A DNA stretch of 64,000 nt, taken from contig JACZZP010000017.1 of assembly GCA_015183035.1 (NCBI GenBank), positions 1,488,001 to 1,552,000 on the forward strand, in the 5' to 3' direction. This stretch comes from Meloidogyne chitwoodi. Its lineage: Eukaryota > Nematoda > Chromadorea > Rhabditida > Meloidogynidae. Positions 26,453-36,880 of the stretch are shown piece by piece. The notes beneath the pieces are model-generated. The model ran no database searches and was not told where the DNA came from. It saw nothing but the letters and a program-made list of their open reading frames with translations. A program made the translations under genes and the position numbers. The number at the start of each line of letters is the position of its first letter. Position 1 is the first letter of the stretch.

Positions 26453-28477
26453 ATGGCATCTTTACAAATCGAAGTAAGAAAACCTGAATATTGTTCTAGT
26501 CCCTATGAAATGCGTAGAAGACAATCATCTGGATTAGTTAACACAAATGAACCAACAATTTCACTTGAAAGGCGTAAAAAATCTAATGGTAAATTTAAAG
26601 AATTTTAATTTTTGGTTTTGAATAATCAATTAAATATTTTCGTTTTTTGATTTTTTTATTGCAAATAATATTTGCTTTATTATTTTTTTAATATTGAAGG
26701 GAGAAATTTCTAATTTTTTGAAAAATTAAGTATTTTTGAAGTTTTTTTTAATTTTTTAATGAAAGAACGTAAAAATGATTAAGTATTTAATTTCTTGTTT
26801 TTTTTTCTTGTCGCCATCACTTATTTTAATAAAAAATTTATTAATTTGAGGGAGAAATAACATCACATCTAATAATAATAAAAAATCTACGCCTTCAACT
26901 TCATTCACAGCAAATACACGAAGATCTAATTTCCAACAAAGGTTAAGAAGATCTACAGGAGATAATGTTGAAGAAAGTATTGTTGATTTAGATGTGTTGA
27001 ATAATAATAATGAGATTAGGTTTTTTTATTTTTGTAATAATTAATTTTATTAAAATTCAGTGCCAATAATGAGTCATTTGAGGGAACAAGCAATAATGCT
27101 AATTCTTCTATTTGCATAAATAATAATCAAAATGACAACAATAACTCTTTAATTACCTCTGTTCTTACAGAAATTAAACAAACTTATGTTGATTCTGACT
27201 CTGATAATTATGTTACATTTACTCCAATAATTGATAATCAATCGTATAATATTTATTTTTAATTTATAAATATTTTGGAACTATAATACCTCCATAGATA
27301 TTTAAGGAATTTAAATGTAAATTTTTCTGCACTTTATTTTTTGTTATTTTTATTAAGTCTTAATTTTTTTAAATTTTAAGTATTGCATTGCTTCAAAGTT
27401 TGCCTCCTCCAACTGACGAAATGCGTTATAGAATTCCAGCACTTCCATTAAAGACAAGATCAACACCTCTTTATTCGCTTGTTTTGGATTTGGATGAAAC
27501 TTTGGTTCATTGCAGTATTGAAGAATTACCTGATGCTGCTATGACTTTTGAAGTTGAATTTCAGGATCAAGTTTTTCAGGTTAATTTAAATTATTTTTTA
27601 TATAAACCCAGTTTATTTGTGTTTAAAAATTTTCTAAAATATTTTTGTTGTTTTTAGGTATTTGTTAGAGTTCGTCCTTATCTTCACGAATTTCTTGAAC
27701 GTTTATCAAATCATTTTGAAATTGTTCTCTTTACTGCGAGTAAACGTGTTTATGCAGAGAAACTTTTGGTTAATTTAAATTTATTTTTGAATTATTTATT
27801 ATTAAATTCTTTAGAATTTACTTGATCCCGGAAAACGTTTCATTCGTCACCGTCTTTATCGTGAACATTGTGTATTTGTTGCCGGCAATTATATTAAAGA
27901 TTTGAGCATTCTTGGCAGAGATCTTTCTCGAACAATAATTATTGACAATTGCCTTCAATCATTTGCCTATCAAATTGATAATGGAATTCCAATTGAGAGT
28001 TGGTTTGTTGAAAGGAATGATACTGAATTATTGAAGTTAATACCATTTTTGGAGTCATTAAGCAGAGAGGTTTTGAATTTTATTTTTTTAAATTAAAGAT
28101 TTTTGAGTTTTTTTTATATTAGTCAAATATTTGAGAGAATTTCTTTAATAATTAAATTAAAAAATTTAATTAATTAGATTAAAAATTTATTTATATTTTT
28201 TTTAAATCAGGGCCAAGATGTTCGTCCACGAATACGTGAACGTTATCGAATTCATGATTTATTAAATAATAGTAGCAATTGGAATAGTAGTAATTATAGT
28301 AGTAGTAGTAGTGATAATAATAATTCTTCTCTTCTTGTTGATGATAATAATTGTAATAATTCTCAACAATTTGTTCAATACAATAATAATGAAGATATTG
28401 GGAGAGAAGGTAATGGTGAAATTTATTCTTCTTCTTCTTTAAATAATAATAATAATATTGAATATATGGAAAAATAA
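26453..28477 (+). CDS. CTDSPL2: CTD small phosphatase-like protein 2 (CTDSPL2/SCP family)
   Basis: HAD-family Ser/Thr phosphatase. ATG at 26453 ([20 protein letters not shown]). A disordered Ser/Asn-rich N-terminal part of about four small exons precedes the FCP1/NIF domain from 27388. Its motifs are [20 protein letters not shown] (catalytic DxDxT), [83 protein letters not shown] and [11 protein letters not shown]. It then has [16 protein letters not shown], a tail typical of CTDSPL2 rather than CTDSP1 or Dullard. A long Asn/Ser low-complexity tail, coded by AAT repeats, ends at TAA 28475-28477. Human CTDSPL2 has DNSPQAF where this has DNCLQSF, which is unusual for the family. Confidence 0.92.
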
Positions 28478-29449
28478 GAAAATATATAGGTATATTATTT
28501 TAAATGAGAAATTTTATTTTACAATTTTATTGGTACTTTAGAGTAATTTTTTATGTCAAAATATTGTTATTTTTTAAATAATTTTACTTGGACAAAAGAA
28601 AATTTATTTTTTACGGAAAATTTTATTTTTTAAAAATATTTTGACATTTTATTTACTTAATTTATCTTTCTCTATATTTACACATTATTCCCGCAATAAT
28701 TTTATTTAAACTTTGTGTATTACATTGATTTTTTGATATTCTTTTTTAATTAAATTTTAATTTTTTAAAATTATATTTTTAATTTTAAAAATCAATGAAA
28801 TACAAATATTACCTATTCTGCATTTTTTTAAATTTTATTATTTCTTCACTACACAATAATCTCGAAATTTATTGATTTTGTAAAAGTTCTCCCTTCAATT
28901 AGCGCATTTTAGCTTAAATAATTATCCAGTCACAATATTATAACAAAAATATATTATAAATTGTTTTATTTTCTCTTAAATTTAATTTTGAGTTTAAATT
29001 TTTTTTTTAATATTTTTTTATTAATTGAAACAAAAATGTTTATTTTTAAATTTTTTTTAATTTAAACTCAAAAATTTCTTCCCTATTATTTTAAAAGTGA
29101 ATTTTATCAACACTCGGTGCGATTTAAAAAGATATTTTTTTGTTTTCGATTCTTTAAAATAAACACACAAAAATTGATTTATATATATTTTACTTAAATT
29201 GTTTATTTTTTTTGCTTATTTTTTAAATTTTATTCTAAATCACCGCCTAAAAACACCACAAAAAACTTAACAAAATATACAATTATATATATTCTTTTTT
29301 TTTTAATAAAATTCAACATATATATTAATATATTTTAATAATTTTTAGAAAAATAAAAATATTTTAATTTGAATTTTCTTTTATTTTTTAAATTAATGGA
29401 CATTATTTAATCAATTAGGTATTTTTTAATTAATTAATATTTTATTTTT
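28478..29449. other. Convergent intergenic region
   Basis: Very AT-rich spacer between the 3' ends of the CTDSPL2-like and CCDC102-like genes, dominated by homopolymer A and T runs. It must hold both polyadenylation regions. Nothing else is recognisable. Confidence 0.5.
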
Positions 29450-30276
29450 CTAAAATAATTTTTTATTCATTTTAATTTCTATTAATTCTTTTTTTAAACG
29501 AATATTTTCTTCTTTTAATCTATTACGTTCATTTCGAACAGAAAACCATTTTTGACGCCATCCCTCTGCAGAAAGAAGCCACCAACGCATTGTATTTTCC
29601 ATATGTGCAGCTCTTTGGCGAATCTATTTAAATTAATTAATTTAAAAAATTAATTAATTTAAAAAATTATTTTTTTTTAAATTATTAAATTTTAAGTAAT
29701 TAATAGACAATTTTGAATTAAAAAATTATTTTTTTTAAATAATAAAAAAGGGAAAATTCTTAAATAAAAAGACTCAAAGGACATTCACACATTCTAATAA
29801 AAAATAAATAAATTTATCTTCACTAACTTCATTTATTTCCTGTACACGAAATTTTCTTAAAGCTGTCCATTCAATATTATTATTTTGTGGAATAATACTA
29901 ATTGCTCTAACAAATGAAGATAATAATTGTTGGTCATCTTCTTCTAATAATATTTTATTATTATTTTGATGACATCTTTCAATACCTCCAACTATTGCTA
30001 TAGGTTTTTCTACTTGATTTTCTTCTGTCTAAATTTATTTTAAATAATTAAAAATATTTTTTTATTTAAAATTCATTTTTTTTGTTTACATTTTCTTTTT
30101 GAACAATAAAATTTGTTTCAAGTTCACAATTAATTAATTGTTCACTCAATTGGCGATTTAAGCTTAAATGGCTGTTCTCATCGAATAATTGTTGATTCTA
30201 TAAATATTTAAATTAAAAAATATTTATAATTTGTTCAACTTACAATAGAAGTCTTAATATTTGAATTATGTAACAT
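29450..30276 (-). CDS. Short CCDC102-like coiled-coil protein
   Basis: Multi-exon gene. ATG at 30276 (MLHNSNIKTSI), then NQQLFDENSHLSLNRQLSEQ, an acidic/Gln-rich middle, and a C-terminal block RQRAAHMENTMRWWLLSAEG, WRQKWFSVRNERNRLKEEN. The stop is TAG at 29452-29450. The C-terminal block matches the conserved centre of CCDC102A/B (AAQMEKTMRWW...WREKWSKVRAERN). CCDC102 proteins are long coiled coils (CCDC102B is linked to centrosome cohesion). This protein of roughly 160-170 residues keeps only the signature and a short helix. Function is not inferred beyond a coiled-coil, possibly centrosomal, role. Confidence 0.7.
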
Positions 30277-30533
30277 TTATTTAAATTAAAATTAAAAAAA
30301 ATTTTAATTAAAAATAAGAAGAAAAGTTAATTAAATTTATAGTTTGGTCTTCCAACAAAAAGAATTACAAATGCTAGTAATAATAATACTCGAGGAAGTA
30401 AAATGTTGTTATATTAAAAGACAACAACTGACAACATTTCTAAATATTTCGATCAATTTGGAAATTTTTCATATAAAAATGGTTTAGTTATTTAAAAGAA
30501 TGAAGAATTGAGGATAAATCAGTCATAGGGACT

Positions 30534-30718
30534 AGAGATAGGAATTTTGAAAAATCCTTGACCTGGATTCTGGATTTTATTTATTGACCTGGACCAGACT
30601 CTGGACCTGGAGTCAAGGAAAAATCCAGAAAAAATCCAGAATTCCTAAAAAATGCCTGGATCTGGACTCTGGATCCAGGAAAAATCCAGGTCTGGATCCA
30701 GATCCAGTCCTATCTCTA
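30534..30718. mobile_element. MITE family B (AGAGATAGG ends), solo copy
   Basis: The 185-bp element starts AGAGATAGG and ends CCTATCTCTA. Its interior is built of CTGGATCC/GGATCCAG-type words, so it is largely self-complementary. It is flanked by ATAGGGACT at 30525-30533 and 30719-30727, a 9-bp target duplication. Confidence 0.88.
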
Positions 30719-31077
30719 ATAGGGACTAATTCTAAATAAAAAAAGATGAAATAATTTCACAATTCTCATAAAATATTTTAACAAATTAAATAAAAGTTTC
30801 ACGTTCTAAATAATTATTAAAACAATTTTTATCTACCAAAATTATTATCAAACAAAATAAACAAAAAAATCAATGTTGACAATAATATTATAATTTTGGG
30901 ATTTTTATTTATGACAGAAATATGATAAATGGCAAAATTAAAATCAAGGAAAACGACCAAGTTTCCTTCACTTCTAATTAATAAAACAAAAAAAGAAAGG
31001 ATAACAATTTTGCTTGAGAGTTCTTGAAATCAAAAATATTCAATTTTTATGTTCTGGGATGTGATCGGCTGTTGTTT

Positions 31078-31373
31078 TGTACTTTTCCGTTATATTCCCA
31101 AAAATAAGCAAGTTTTTATCAAATAATAATATTTTTTCTCAATGGGATTTAAATATATGTATGATTTTTTGGTAATACATATATGTAGTATAAGGTAATG
31201 GAACTTTAAAAAATTGTTCTCTAAAATCCCTGATGAAACAACAAAGTTTCTTCAAAATTGTGAAATTCTACTTGGGGAAAAAGTTCTTTATGGTAAGAAA
31301 ACGTGCCTATGTCTCCAAAATAGTAAAAAAGCATAAAAATTTGCGAACATTAGGGAGAATAACGGAAAAGTAC
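31078..31373. mobile_element. MITE family C (GTACTTTTCCGTTAT ends)
   Basis: The 296-bp element has terminal inverted repeats of about 20 bp (GTACTTTTCCGTTAT...ATAACGGAAAAGTAC). It is flanked by CTGTTGTTT at 31069-31077 and 31374-31382, a perfect 9-bp duplication. There is no coding capacity. It lies in the 3' spacer of the small gene at 31437-32085. Confidence 0.85.
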
Positions 31374-31436
31374 CTGTTGTTTATTTAAAAGGAATAATTA
31401 GACAAAAAATTAACATTTAAAAAATCAATTGCTTCC

Positions 31437-32085
31437 TTATTCCGGCTTACGCTGATGACCACGACGATGCTTTGTATTCCCAATATCCTTAAGCGGAAGT
31501 TCGATTTTACGTTTGATTGGCACAGGTGTAAGCGTAGTTAATTGAGAAGAAGACGTAGATGCTTTTGATGAAGATTGTAATTGTTTTTGGACTAAAAATT
31601 TGAAAAAATGTCAGTTTTGCTGTAACAAAACAGAGTTAAAAAAGGAAAAATTCAAAATTTTTTCATTCACAGCGCTAAAATGGTACTTTTTCGAAAAATA
31701 AAAAAATACTTTCAAAAATGATATCATCTTTTGAATTCTTAATAAATATAAAATCCCCTAATTAAAAGAATAATATAAAATATCGTCAAAGACAGGTCTT
31801 GAATATTTTTCTTCAATTATAAAAATTTAAAACATACAAGTATTGAAAATTAAATTTTTCAAAGCCGGAGATAAGTTTTGTTTGTTGTTTGGCACAGCAA
31901 TTGTTTTTGGAGGTAATGGAGATGGAGAAGAAAAAGACTAAAAAAATTTTTAATTTAAAGATAAAAATTTAAATTAATTAAACCTTGCTTGACGAAATAA
32001 GATGAGCCATAATAATATGTTGATTTTGGATTATTTTATTAAGAGTCGTTTTAATTTCCTTGATATCATCCGAAGTAAAAGACAT
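31437..32085 (-). CDS. Unrecognised small basic protein
   Basis: Three exons with consistent splice phases. ATG at 32085 gives MSFTSDDIKEIKTTLNKIIQ, a helical N-terminus. The next part is Ser/Pro-rich (SFSSPSPLPPKTIAVP), and the C-terminus is basic: TPVPIKRKIELPLKDIGN, TKHRRGHQRKPE. The stop is TAA at 31439-31437. About 110 residues. No signal peptide or membrane segment. The basic tail could be a nuclear localisation or nucleic-acid-binding region, which is a guess. The family was not recognised. Confidence 0.6.
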
Positions 32086-32500
32086 TTTTTAAAGTAGATA
32101 AAGTAGAGTAAATATTTAAAATTCTAGAAAAAGTAATTAATATTAGTGAATAAAAGAATAAAAATCGGGCAGAATTTTGCGCAATCACATTATACAGTTA
32201 AAATTATTCACAAAGTTGATCGGCTTTTATAAAAATATAAAACATTCATTTGAAAAAAAGTATAGTAAAATGCTTTAAGAAAAAGAAAAAAACAAAAATG
32301 GCAAAATGTCCAAATAATCCAGCGACTTTTTAAAAATTGAAGTGATGAAGCAGGACGATTAAGCACTGTCTAAGGGGTGGACAGTTGGGCGCCAAATACT
32401 AAACACATCGTTTCACTTTTATTTAAAATTAATTTTCTCAAAAAAATTTAAACAAATTTATTCAATAATTAAAAATTGGTACTATATTTATTTAAATTTT

Positions 32501-32695
32501 CTATAAAATATCATTATTATGTTGTAATATATGTTGTTGTCTTCTTATTAAATTTATTTGAGGGTCTAACATTAAATCATTTAATCCTTCTATTAAATAT
32601 TTCTCTAAAATCCAATAACCAATTTGTACAAACATTGAACCACTATAACTCATTAAAAAAAGCATATAAAGTACAGTAAATAGAGGAGCAACCAT
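32501..32695 (-). CDS. Unrecognised 64-residue single-pass membrane protein
   Basis: Single open exon starting MVAPLFTVLYMLFLMSYSGS. The hydrophobic N-terminal half could be a membrane anchor or signal sequence, and is followed by IGYWILEKYLIEGLNDLML and a polar Gln/His/Asn-rich tail. A similar-length frame exists on the other strand, but it is Leu/Asn low complexity without such a pattern. Conservation is unknown, so this remains a candidate. Confidence 0.4.
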   Translation of the reverse strand: MVAPLFTVLYMLFLMSYSGSMFVQIGYWILEKYLIEGLNDLMLDPQINLIRRQQHILQHNNDIL

Positions 32696-33338
32696 TTATT
32701 GAAGAAAAAAGTTGTTAAATATGTAGAATATTTTAAATAATTTTTATAATTAAATATAGGACCTAAATATTAATTTTTTGTTAGAGTAAACGATAGAAAA
32801 TTATTTTGTACAAAAAGGTGAAAGGTAAATGCATTATCTTGATTAGAAGTTGAAATAAAACGATCAGAAACCTTACATTTTATTTAAAAAAATCCAGAAC
32901 GAGAAAATATAAATAAAATTATGTAGAAATGGAAAAAACTTCAAAGAAAATGCAAAGGAAAGAATTAAATATTGAATGCGCGCAACAAAACCTGTCATGC
33001 TTGCAATTTATTGATCAGCCTCTAATAACTTTTTCAGTCATCAAAATTCATTATTTGACTTAATAAAGCTTCATATTTAATACAAACTTTAAGCTTTAAA
33101 ATTTTTGTTATTACCGTTAGAAAATTTAATTAAATATTATTAATATTTATTCAGATAAAAATTTAACAAAAAAGGGAAAAATATTTAAATAATTTAAAGA
33201 AATATACTACTAATAAACTATAAAATATTCTCTTTTATTTTATATTATTATTTGATGTTTAACGAATAAAAAGGATTTAAATTTAAATAAATAATATAGT
33301 TTTTTTTCTAACAATTTTTTAATATAAACCTTCCATTA
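32696..33338. other. Intergenic
   Basis: AT-rich spacer upstream of the small membrane-protein frame and downstream of the next minus-strand gene. Nothing recognisable. Confidence 0.4.
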
Positions 33339-34376
33339 TTAAATGTCTTTTTGTGTCGAAGGTCCTTCACACCCAGTCGAAAAAGCGTCTTTATGTCCTT
33401 TGATAATAGCCTATAAAATTTTTCTAATTGTAAGAATATAGTAGTATGTGTGTACGTACTTAGCGGATTATTTTACAAAAATATTTAAAACAAAAATCAT
33501 CCTTATGCACAATATTTATCACCAAAACCTCACCAATCATATCCTGCAGCAAAAGAGAAACTCCCTTATGAAAGATTCAAAGTTTTATAAAAAAAAGTTC
33601 ACCAAAATCCGTAAAAAGCATGTACACACATAATATGTACAAATATTAAAAAATTACAAACTTGTGCTCCAATTATTAAAATCTGATCCTTCGAATAAAG
33701 TCCATCTGTTGGCAATGGAATAAGCTTAGTCAACTCTCCATAGCTAAATTCTTTTTCATAGGTAGGCGGTACTCCCTAAGAAACAATGATAGAAATATTC
33801 TAATTTTGCTTTCATCAAAAATTTATTTTTTTTTTAGAAAACAACCTAATTCTAATAAAATGATGAAAAACAAACAGGCATAAAGTCAGCAAGCTTCAAC
33901 ATTGAATTATCCTTTAAAGTGCTAAAATCTGGTGGAGTTAAAGCTCTGCGCACCGTTAATTTTTCCGATTCAGCAGCCCTTTTTATCTCAGCAGCCGCAT
34001 GTCTAGCAACAGTTGCTGCACGCTTCTGTGCTAATTTTGATTCTGTCACCGCTTGAATCAAAAACTCAGGGCGCATACGAACACTTCTGAAAAGGAATTA
34101 ATTTTATAATTGGGGGAAATATGAGGAGCCATTGAGTGATATTTCTGATAAATAAATTTACATAAATAATAAAAGAATCTTTTAAAATTAAAAAATGTTT
34201 TAATACCCATATGGAGGTAATGATGCTTTTGCCTCAGCCGCACGCTGTTCCTGTATAATTTTTGTTGCCGTAACAGATCGAATAAGGAGGTCAGGTTGTA
34301 TTCGGTAGCTTTGTTGTTGTTTGTATAATGGCGGTGGCTTTTGAAAGTTGTTAAAATAGTGATAGCTATAAGCCAT
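33339..34376 (-). CDS. Unrecognised ~155-residue protein with an internal repeat
   Basis: Four exons with matching phases. ATG at 34376 (MAYSYHYFNNFQKPPPLYKQ). Exon 1 contains IQPDLLIRSVTATKIIQEQ, and exon 2 contains the similar RMRPEFLIQAVTESKLAQK, each followed by an Ala/Arg-rich helix (RAAEAK and RAATVARHAAAEIKRAAE). Exon 3 carries GVPPTYEKEFSYGELTKLIP and exon 4 ends CEGPSTQKDI with TAA at 33341-33339. The + strand frame at 33448-33633 within the last intron is not accepted. Its 5' end is 296 bp from the divergent pseudophosphatase gene. The family was not recognised. Confidence 0.65.
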
Positions 34377-34672
34377 TTTTTGCCCTGTTTATTAAAGTTC
34401 CTTAAAAAGAATTTAAAAATTAATTGGTTTCGCCAACAAACAATATTTATTAAAATCAATTTTTCATTTATCGGAGTTAAAATAAAAATGTTATTTTTGA
34501 GATTCGACAAAATGAAATTAGATATAATAAAAAGTTTTCTTCTTTTTGATTAAATGTTATTAGATTAAATGACTTTTCCCATTATGACATATCATGCGTT
34601 TTTCCTTAATTCATCTTATTTAAGTGAGTTTCTCATTCTTTTCATTTTATTTTCTTGTTTTTTTTTTACGCG
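34377..34672. promoter_or_regulatory. Compact divergent promoter region
   Basis: Only 296 bp separate the start codons of two divergent genes, so both must draw on this interval for promoters and 5' leaders. No specific element can be named from sequence alone. Confidence 0.45.
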
Positions 34673-36614
34673 ATGATTACAAATGTGATTTTTACAAGTA
34701 GTAAAAATCCTGACAAGCGGCGCTTTTTGAGACGTAAACGTGACAAATCTTTAGCAGGATTGCGAGAACATTTGACCAGTCATAGTGAAATTAGCCATTG
34801 GCTTGTTAGTTCATCTGTGCATTCTTTAGGTTTTTGATTTAATATTCTTTTAAAATCAAACTTATCTAAAGAAGTGTTTGGAAATGTGCGACTTGCAAAC
34901 TTTTTCAAAGATGATTTTGATGGTCGAGGAGTTCTAAGGCGTTTTCAAATGTATAATAAAAGGGTGGCGGGAGACAAAGATCGCATACGAATGCATGGGA
35001 GATGTAAACTTTTTTCTTAACGTTTACTGTTTCATGGTCTCTTTATGCTATTTATTTTAAGTGATTTAAAAGAACTTGCAGGGTTTATTTTGGGCCGAAG
35101 GATACTTGAAACAGGAATAAGCTTTCTATTCTCTATAATTTGACATTTAGACTACAACAATATTTACCTTGGCAAACGAATTTTTGGACCGGCGCGCAAA
35201 CAGGTATTTATGTACACGATTGTTGGTGGTATGGAGCGTCGATTTGAGATTGTTGACAATCAAGTCAATCATATCCACTTTACACATGAGCATTCAGACA
35301 AATTTCTTGAGAAGTGCAGGAACCAACGTTTATTTTTTCCTTTTAATTGATTTTTAATATTTTAATTATAGGCATCAAATGTAAAGACGATTCCCGAGTT
35401 GTTCTTCGCTATCCGGAAGGGTCTTCAGATTCATTTATTCATGCTAATCACGTCAAATCGCCTTTGCTTTTTAATGACTTTATTATTACACAGTCGCCTA
35501 TGGACAATACCATTGGAGATTTCTGGCGGGTATTGATTAAATTTGTTTTGTCTTTTAAATATATTTGTAGATGATATGGCAGGAACATGTTTGCTTCATT
35601 TTTATGCTCATCAACCAAGATAACACCCGATGTTCCAAATATTGGCCTGAGACGTGCGTCAATTGAGATGATTAATTATCTTTTTAATTTAGTGTTTCTT
35701 CTAAACCGTTCCAGATGCATGGGCTCGTAATTTGGAACGAAGGTCTTGAAGAGGCGCGGGACCCTTTTTTTAAAGTTACAAAGCTGAGAATTGTTGGGCC
35801 TAATAATGAAGAGGTAATTTGTACTTTACAATATTTATTGAAACGTTTCTGTTCTATTTATTTAAGCTTCGTGTTGAGCACTGGCAGGGCGACTTAATTA
35901 ACTCACAGGATCTAGATTCTCCTCTACGTTTACTTCGGTTGGCCAGATCTTGCACGACTCCTACTGTAATACACGATCATTTGGGTGTCAGTCGAGCATC
36001 TTGCTTTGTAGCAATCGAACTCACCATATGCCAACTCCTTCGGGGACCTTTGCATAAGGTTTTTTAACCTTTGCTTTAAATATAAAGTTATTTTCTTTTA
36101 GTATACTGTTCAGCGGTCAGTTCATTATTTGCGCTTCTACCGTCCTTTTTCTGTGGAGACCCCAATGCAATACATTGTATTGTTTTTATATTAACTTATT
36201 GTCAGCAGGATGCTAAAAGTTCTTTTGATCGTTTTATATTTTTCAGTTTATTCATCGTGTTGTTCAGCACTTCTTACGCCCTTTTGTTGGAACTCCAGAT
36301 GGTTTTGACCAAGATTATGTACGCTGGATTGACGAACGCTCTCAGCGTCTATTTGTAGATAATACATGCTCAGAAGTTTGTCAGAATTTATGCTGTTCTA
36401 ATTTTTTTTATTAAAGATCCCTGCTTTTCATCTTCTTTCACCAAAAGTTGATCCTGACTTGTTGCCTTTGGTACGACACCGTGAACGTCCTGAGCTGAGG
36501 CGCGAATTGCATGCTCATGTTGGGGAACTTCCTTTACCAATGGAGATGGGATTGAATTCCTTAGCAAACGTTCAACTTCCTAAACGTTATCCTCGTGGCA
36601 AACATTATGACTGA
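34673..36614 (+). CDS. Tyrosine-phosphatase-like pseudophosphatase
   Basis: Multi-exon gene starting at ATG 34673 (MITNVIFTSSKNPDKRRFLR). After an N-terminal extension of about 200 residues comes a PTP fold: NQRIKCKDDSRVVL, SFIHANHVKSPLLFNDFIIT, QSPMDNTIGDFWR, MIWQEHVCFIFMLINQD, NTRCSKYWPE, and the Q-loop region VETPMQYIFIHRVVQHFLRP. The WPD loop reads HWQGD. The P-loop HCSAGxxR reads HDHLGVSR. So both the nucleophilic Cys and the acid Asp are lost while the P-loop Arg is kept. The protein should bind but not cleave phosphotyrosine. A basic C-terminal tail ends QLPKRYPRGKHYD, with TGA at 36612-36614. C. elegans has known PTP-like pseudophosphatases in oocytes (EGG-3/4/5). Orthology is possible but unproven. 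The exon joins at 35008-35150 are the least certain. Confidence 0.85.
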
Positions 36615-36880
36615 ATTATATGAATTAATTGACTTCGGATGAACTTTTATAGGATATATTTAATTTTTGACTAATTTTTTATACTTCTACAATAAATATC
36701 CTTAAAACATTATATAATTTACATTTTTCTGTCTATTAACGACAGTTTTGTATTTTTTCTTTTTTCATTTTGTAATATTATTGTTAATTTAGTTAAAGTC
36801 TTATTGTTAGATATTCATCTGTAAAATAATTTTTATTTTTCAGTGCTTTCAATTTCTTCAAATTATATTGACATTAAACG

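Noticed and set aside
32476..32679. Plus-strand 67-residue frame overlapping the small membrane-protein candidate
   Set aside because: Leu/Asn/Tyr low complexity; the minus-strand frame has a better start and an anchor-then-polar layout.
35085..35150. Apparent GA-AG intron (ACAG|GAATAAG) in the pseudophosphatase gene
   Set aside because: Joining the donor near 35008 directly to the acceptor near 35150 gives a canonical intron in the right phase.
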